A stretch of DNA of 64,000 nucleotides from JAKBEU01 sp036172095 (GTDB taxonomy: Bacteria > Patescibacteriota > Microgenomatia > UBA1406 > GWC2-37-13). Positions 61,727-64,000 of the stretch are shown in pieces; within the stretch, counting starts at the first letter, position 1; each line of letters starts with the position of its first letter. The notes under the pieces were generated by a model. That model was not told the origin of the DNA and did no database searches. It worked only from the letters and a program-made list of their open reading frames with translations. The translations under genes were made by a program, and so were the position numbers. The stretch is from the NCBI GenBank assembly GCA_036172095.1, contig JAVHSH010000024.1, positions 29,746-93,745 of the forward strand, given 5' to 3'.

Positions 61727-64000
61727 TTATTTTAATCCTCTAGCTAATTCTTGAAGAAGTACGTAATACATTGGTCTTGGCTCAGGATTTTTATAACTTG
61801 TATACATTACAGCATCAGCTGTCGGATCGTTTAGATTGTACTCATCGAATGGCCCCGGAGTATCGCTAATCGTATAGAATATAATCGACGATCCATCTCT
61901 TGATCTCATCGGAGTTAAAAGAGTTTGTAAAAATTCTGCTTGCTTCAAATAAGGATCGACAAATGGTGCCGCAACACTTTCACCAGTATATTGATTCGTT
62001 TGACTCACACTAATTGTTATTTCGTTATAACTTATTTCTAAGTGACGTCGTTCCAATTCCTGAAAGAAGCCTTCTATTTGTTGGACAGATAAAAGAGGTC
62101 TTCCTAACCAAAGATGATTTTGTATTGCAATCCCATCAATTGGCGCTCCTTGACTTTGGAGTGTATCAACAACCTGAAGAAATTTTGGTCTCAAATCTGT
62201 TTCCTGACTTTCTAATAAGTGATCGTCGCTAAATAATAGTTTAGCATCAGGATTTGCCTCGTTTGCTGTAATAAACATTCTGGCGATAACTCCTTCATTT
62301 ATAACTTTTTGCATTACTTTTTTTGTATCATCGTCTGCCCACATCAAACTAGTTGTCACTTCGTTTCCAACAACCCAAGAGTTTACCTTAAGCATTGGAT
62401 CAGTTTGACCGTCATACCGCCCAACAAACGCCTTTGTATAGAATTGTAGAAACATTTCAAAATCAGCCATAGCTAATTTACCAGAAGCTAAATCTTGTTT
62501 AATTTGATCTGGAAATAGCCAAGAAGCAAACAATGCTAATGATTCAACTTCCATATTATTTTCATTCCCAAATCTGATACGACTGTCATACCCAGAAAAG
62601 TCAAAAAATTCGCTCGGGTCCAGCTCATTTGAACTATTATTTTGAGCTAATTTTATCTCATCGATTATGTTCTCGATCGATTGACCTGGTTTTAGACATG
62701 TAGTTAAATTGTAGTTATTCTCAATGATATTTGAAAAATTGAGTACAAGATCTCTGTATGCGGGTTCATTAAGATTGCTTGGCTCAACTGGTGTTCCTAC
62801 GGTTCTTCCTGTCAATCTTGCTAAATCTCCCGACCCTGCTTGCTGCCAAACCCATTCGCCACTCTCGTTTTGGAGCGCAATAAAAAACGGAACCTTTCCT
62901 TCAAGTGGTTCCCCATTTGTGTTTGGTTTTGGATCTAGATTGTAATATCCAAGTATTATGGGTTGACCGTATATACTTGTTCTTTGTTCATAAGCTAAGT
63001 TACCCAATACGTTTTGTGCCTCAAGATTGATTCCGGCCAGTTTCATGGACTCTATAAAATGAGGGATGGGTGATTCATGTTTTTTTACATCAAACAGCTC
63101 AGGATTTGAAACAACGGGGTCCTTTATCACAACTCCATCTACCTCGATTAATGGCCCAATCTCCGCATTTCCCACATATACCACTTCACCTATCAAGTTT
63201 GCCTTATTGTCAAACATCTGCAGAATTCCTGTTTGGGAAAGCGCAACTCTCGCGACATCTTTTGGATTGTCAAATCCCACAGACTCAGCAATTGCGCTGG
63301 GGCTCTGGAATGCAGGATGGAACTGCTCTCCTGCCACTAATGCTCCATCTCCGTCTACAACTGCCATAAACAATTGATTATCTTTTACAGTAAGCATGGG
63401 CCATCCAAATTTTGAGTCATCTCCCGCTATATTTCGAACAATTGGATTCAATATATATCCTTTTTCATCAACCCAAAACAAACCTTGTTTTGTAACGGTA
63501 CTTCCATCTGGAAGCACTCCTGTGGTTACTCCAGTTTTATCTGTTTGTGCTTGAAAATACCCATCAAGCCATTTTTGATCAAGCATTGTTGCAGCAGCTT
63601 CTTGCGAATTTGTTTCTGAATAAAGTGTGTTTGCTTGCACTTCCCCATTTCCATACGAAGGAACTTTGTATGGGCTATTTGGATTGTTATTATCAAAATC
63701 AGCTGGATCTATTGCGCCGGTGACTACTTGCTGGTTATCTGAATCAACTCCATAGGAACCATAATATAGTCCATCGATTGGGGCTGGCATACTTATTTCA
63801 ATTTTTGGAGTAGCGGTTGCTTCAATTTGTGCAGGGTTTTGAACAGTTTCTGTTGGAAGAGGAGCGATTAGGGTTGGATTTCCACCTTGTGGTGATTCAG
63901 TGGGTGTTGCTAGGGCTGTTGCTTGGCAAGCTACAAGAGTAAGAACTATTCCTGCTAAACCCACTGCACGAGGATATTTAAATGACCCTTCATGTGTTTG
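61727..64000 (-). CDS. GH10-like lipoprotein (5' end outside window)
   Basis: At least 745 residues; the reading frame is open to the window edge, so the true start may lie beyond 64000. The visible start region GLAGIVLTLVACQATA carries a lipobox (LVAC), then a PTE-rich linker. The C-terminal ~350 residues fit a GH10 fold: NSWVVGNEVTTSLMW (acid/base Glu), GIAIQNHLWLG (His) and EISYNEITISVSQ (candidate nucleophile Glu). The N-terminal half is unrecognised. Probably a surface glycan hydrolase, but its substrate is not clear. Confidence 0.7.
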   Translation of the reverse strand, partial: QTHEGSFKYPRAVGLAGIVLTLVACQATALATPTESPQGGNPTLIAPLPTETVQNPAQIEATATPKIEISMPAPIDGLYYGSYGVDSDNQQVVTGAIDPADFDNNNPNSPYKVPSYGNGEVQANTLYSETNSQEAAATMLDQKWLDGYFQAQTDKTGVTTGVLPDGSTVTKQGLFWVDEKGYILNPIVRNIAGDDSKFGWPMLTVKDNQLFMAVVDGDGALVAGEQFHPAFQSPSAIAESVGFDNPKDVARVALSQTGILQMFDNKANLIGEVVYVGNAEIGPLIEVDGVVIKDPVVSNPELFDVKKHESPIPHFIESMKLAGINLEAQNVLGNLAYEQRTSIYGQPIILGYYNLDPKPNTNGEPLEGKVPFFIALQNESGEWVWQQAGSGDLARLTGRTVGTPVEPSNLNEPAYRDLVLNFSNIIENNYNLTTCLKPGQSIENIIDEIKLAQNNSSNELDPSEFFDFSGYDSRIRFGNENNMEVESLALFASWLFPDQIKQDLASGKLAMADFEMFLQFYTKAFVGRYDGQTDPMLKVNSWVVGNEVTTSLMWADDDTKKVMQKVINEGVIARMFITANEANPDAKLLFSDDHLLESQETDLRPKFLQVVDTLQSQGAPIDGIAIQNHLWLGRPLLSVQQIEGFFQELERRHLEISYNEITISVSQTNQYTGESVAAPFVDPYLKQAEFLQTLLTPMRSRDGSSIIFYTISDTPGPFDEYNLNDPTADAVMYTSYKNPEPRPMYYVLLQELARGLK

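Noticed and set aside
1..64000. tRNA, rRNA, tmRNA or recoded stop codons
   Set aside because: No cloverleaf or rRNA motifs were recognised by eye, and TGA, TAA and TAG all end well-conserved genes at expected lengths.

Overview
The window looks like a scaffold from a Candidate Phyla Radiation bacterium, most likely of the Microgenomates (OP11) group. Reasons: AT-rich genes with standard stop usage (TGA is a real stop, so not the recoded Gracilibacteria type), tightly packed short operons, many single-span surface proteins with Pro/Thr-rich linkers, fragmentary core metabolism, and very many short repeats, several inside reading frames. The taxonomic call is inference from gene content; no rRNA or tRNA gene was recognised. 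A run of 100 N at 30069-30168 is a scaffold join.

Layout: 0-3 kb holds a thioredoxin reductase fragment, a CsoR/CstR-type repressor with a candidate operator, an initiating sugar transferase and Rho. 3.2-6 kb is a two-permease ABC exporter. 6-8.9 kb carries three anchored surface proteins and an unknown. 9-17.2 kb is housekeeping: fmt, tgt, queA, and a deoxynucleotide cluster (folA, thyA, dcd, an Nmad1-like protein). 17.3-24.4 kb is a six-gene operon for an energy-converting hydrogenase-related (Ehr-like) membrane complex. Its large subunit has lost all four NiFe-ligand cysteines and its small subunit has lost three of four FeS cysteines, while the antiporter-like subunits keep their pumping residues. 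A convergent 563-residue protein with a beta-carbonic-anhydrase-like motif follows. 26-43 kb has tatD, a TSP1-domain secreted protein, a tail protease, the rpsF-ssb-rpsR operon, a GT39-DUF192 fusion, a glycolytic block (fba, gap, pgk), a HIT protein and a pilin-like/secreted pair. 42.7-61.7 kb is a cell-surface glycan island: Wzy/ligase-like proteins, sugar epimerases, glycosyltransferases, a radical SAM protein, an O-carbamoyltransferase module (DUF5989, SxtJ-like, carbamoyltransferase) and two SGNH esterase-like proteins. The right edge holds a GH10-like lipoprotein.

On top of the genes lie several repeat systems. (1) Five copies of a ~91-108 nt structured element, all on the + strand, with conserved loops and covarying stems; two are inserted in frame inside genes. 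(2) Tandem degenerate heptamers resembling cyanobacterial STRR repeats, many in frame. (3) Tandem decamers (RGTTNARATC-like), also in frame; a duplicated carbamoyltransferase tail lacking the insert shows the decamer array is an in-frame gain or loss. (4) Perfect hairpins resembling dRS3-type repeats. The most notable points are the apparently cofactor-poor Ehr-like complex and the structured element family.
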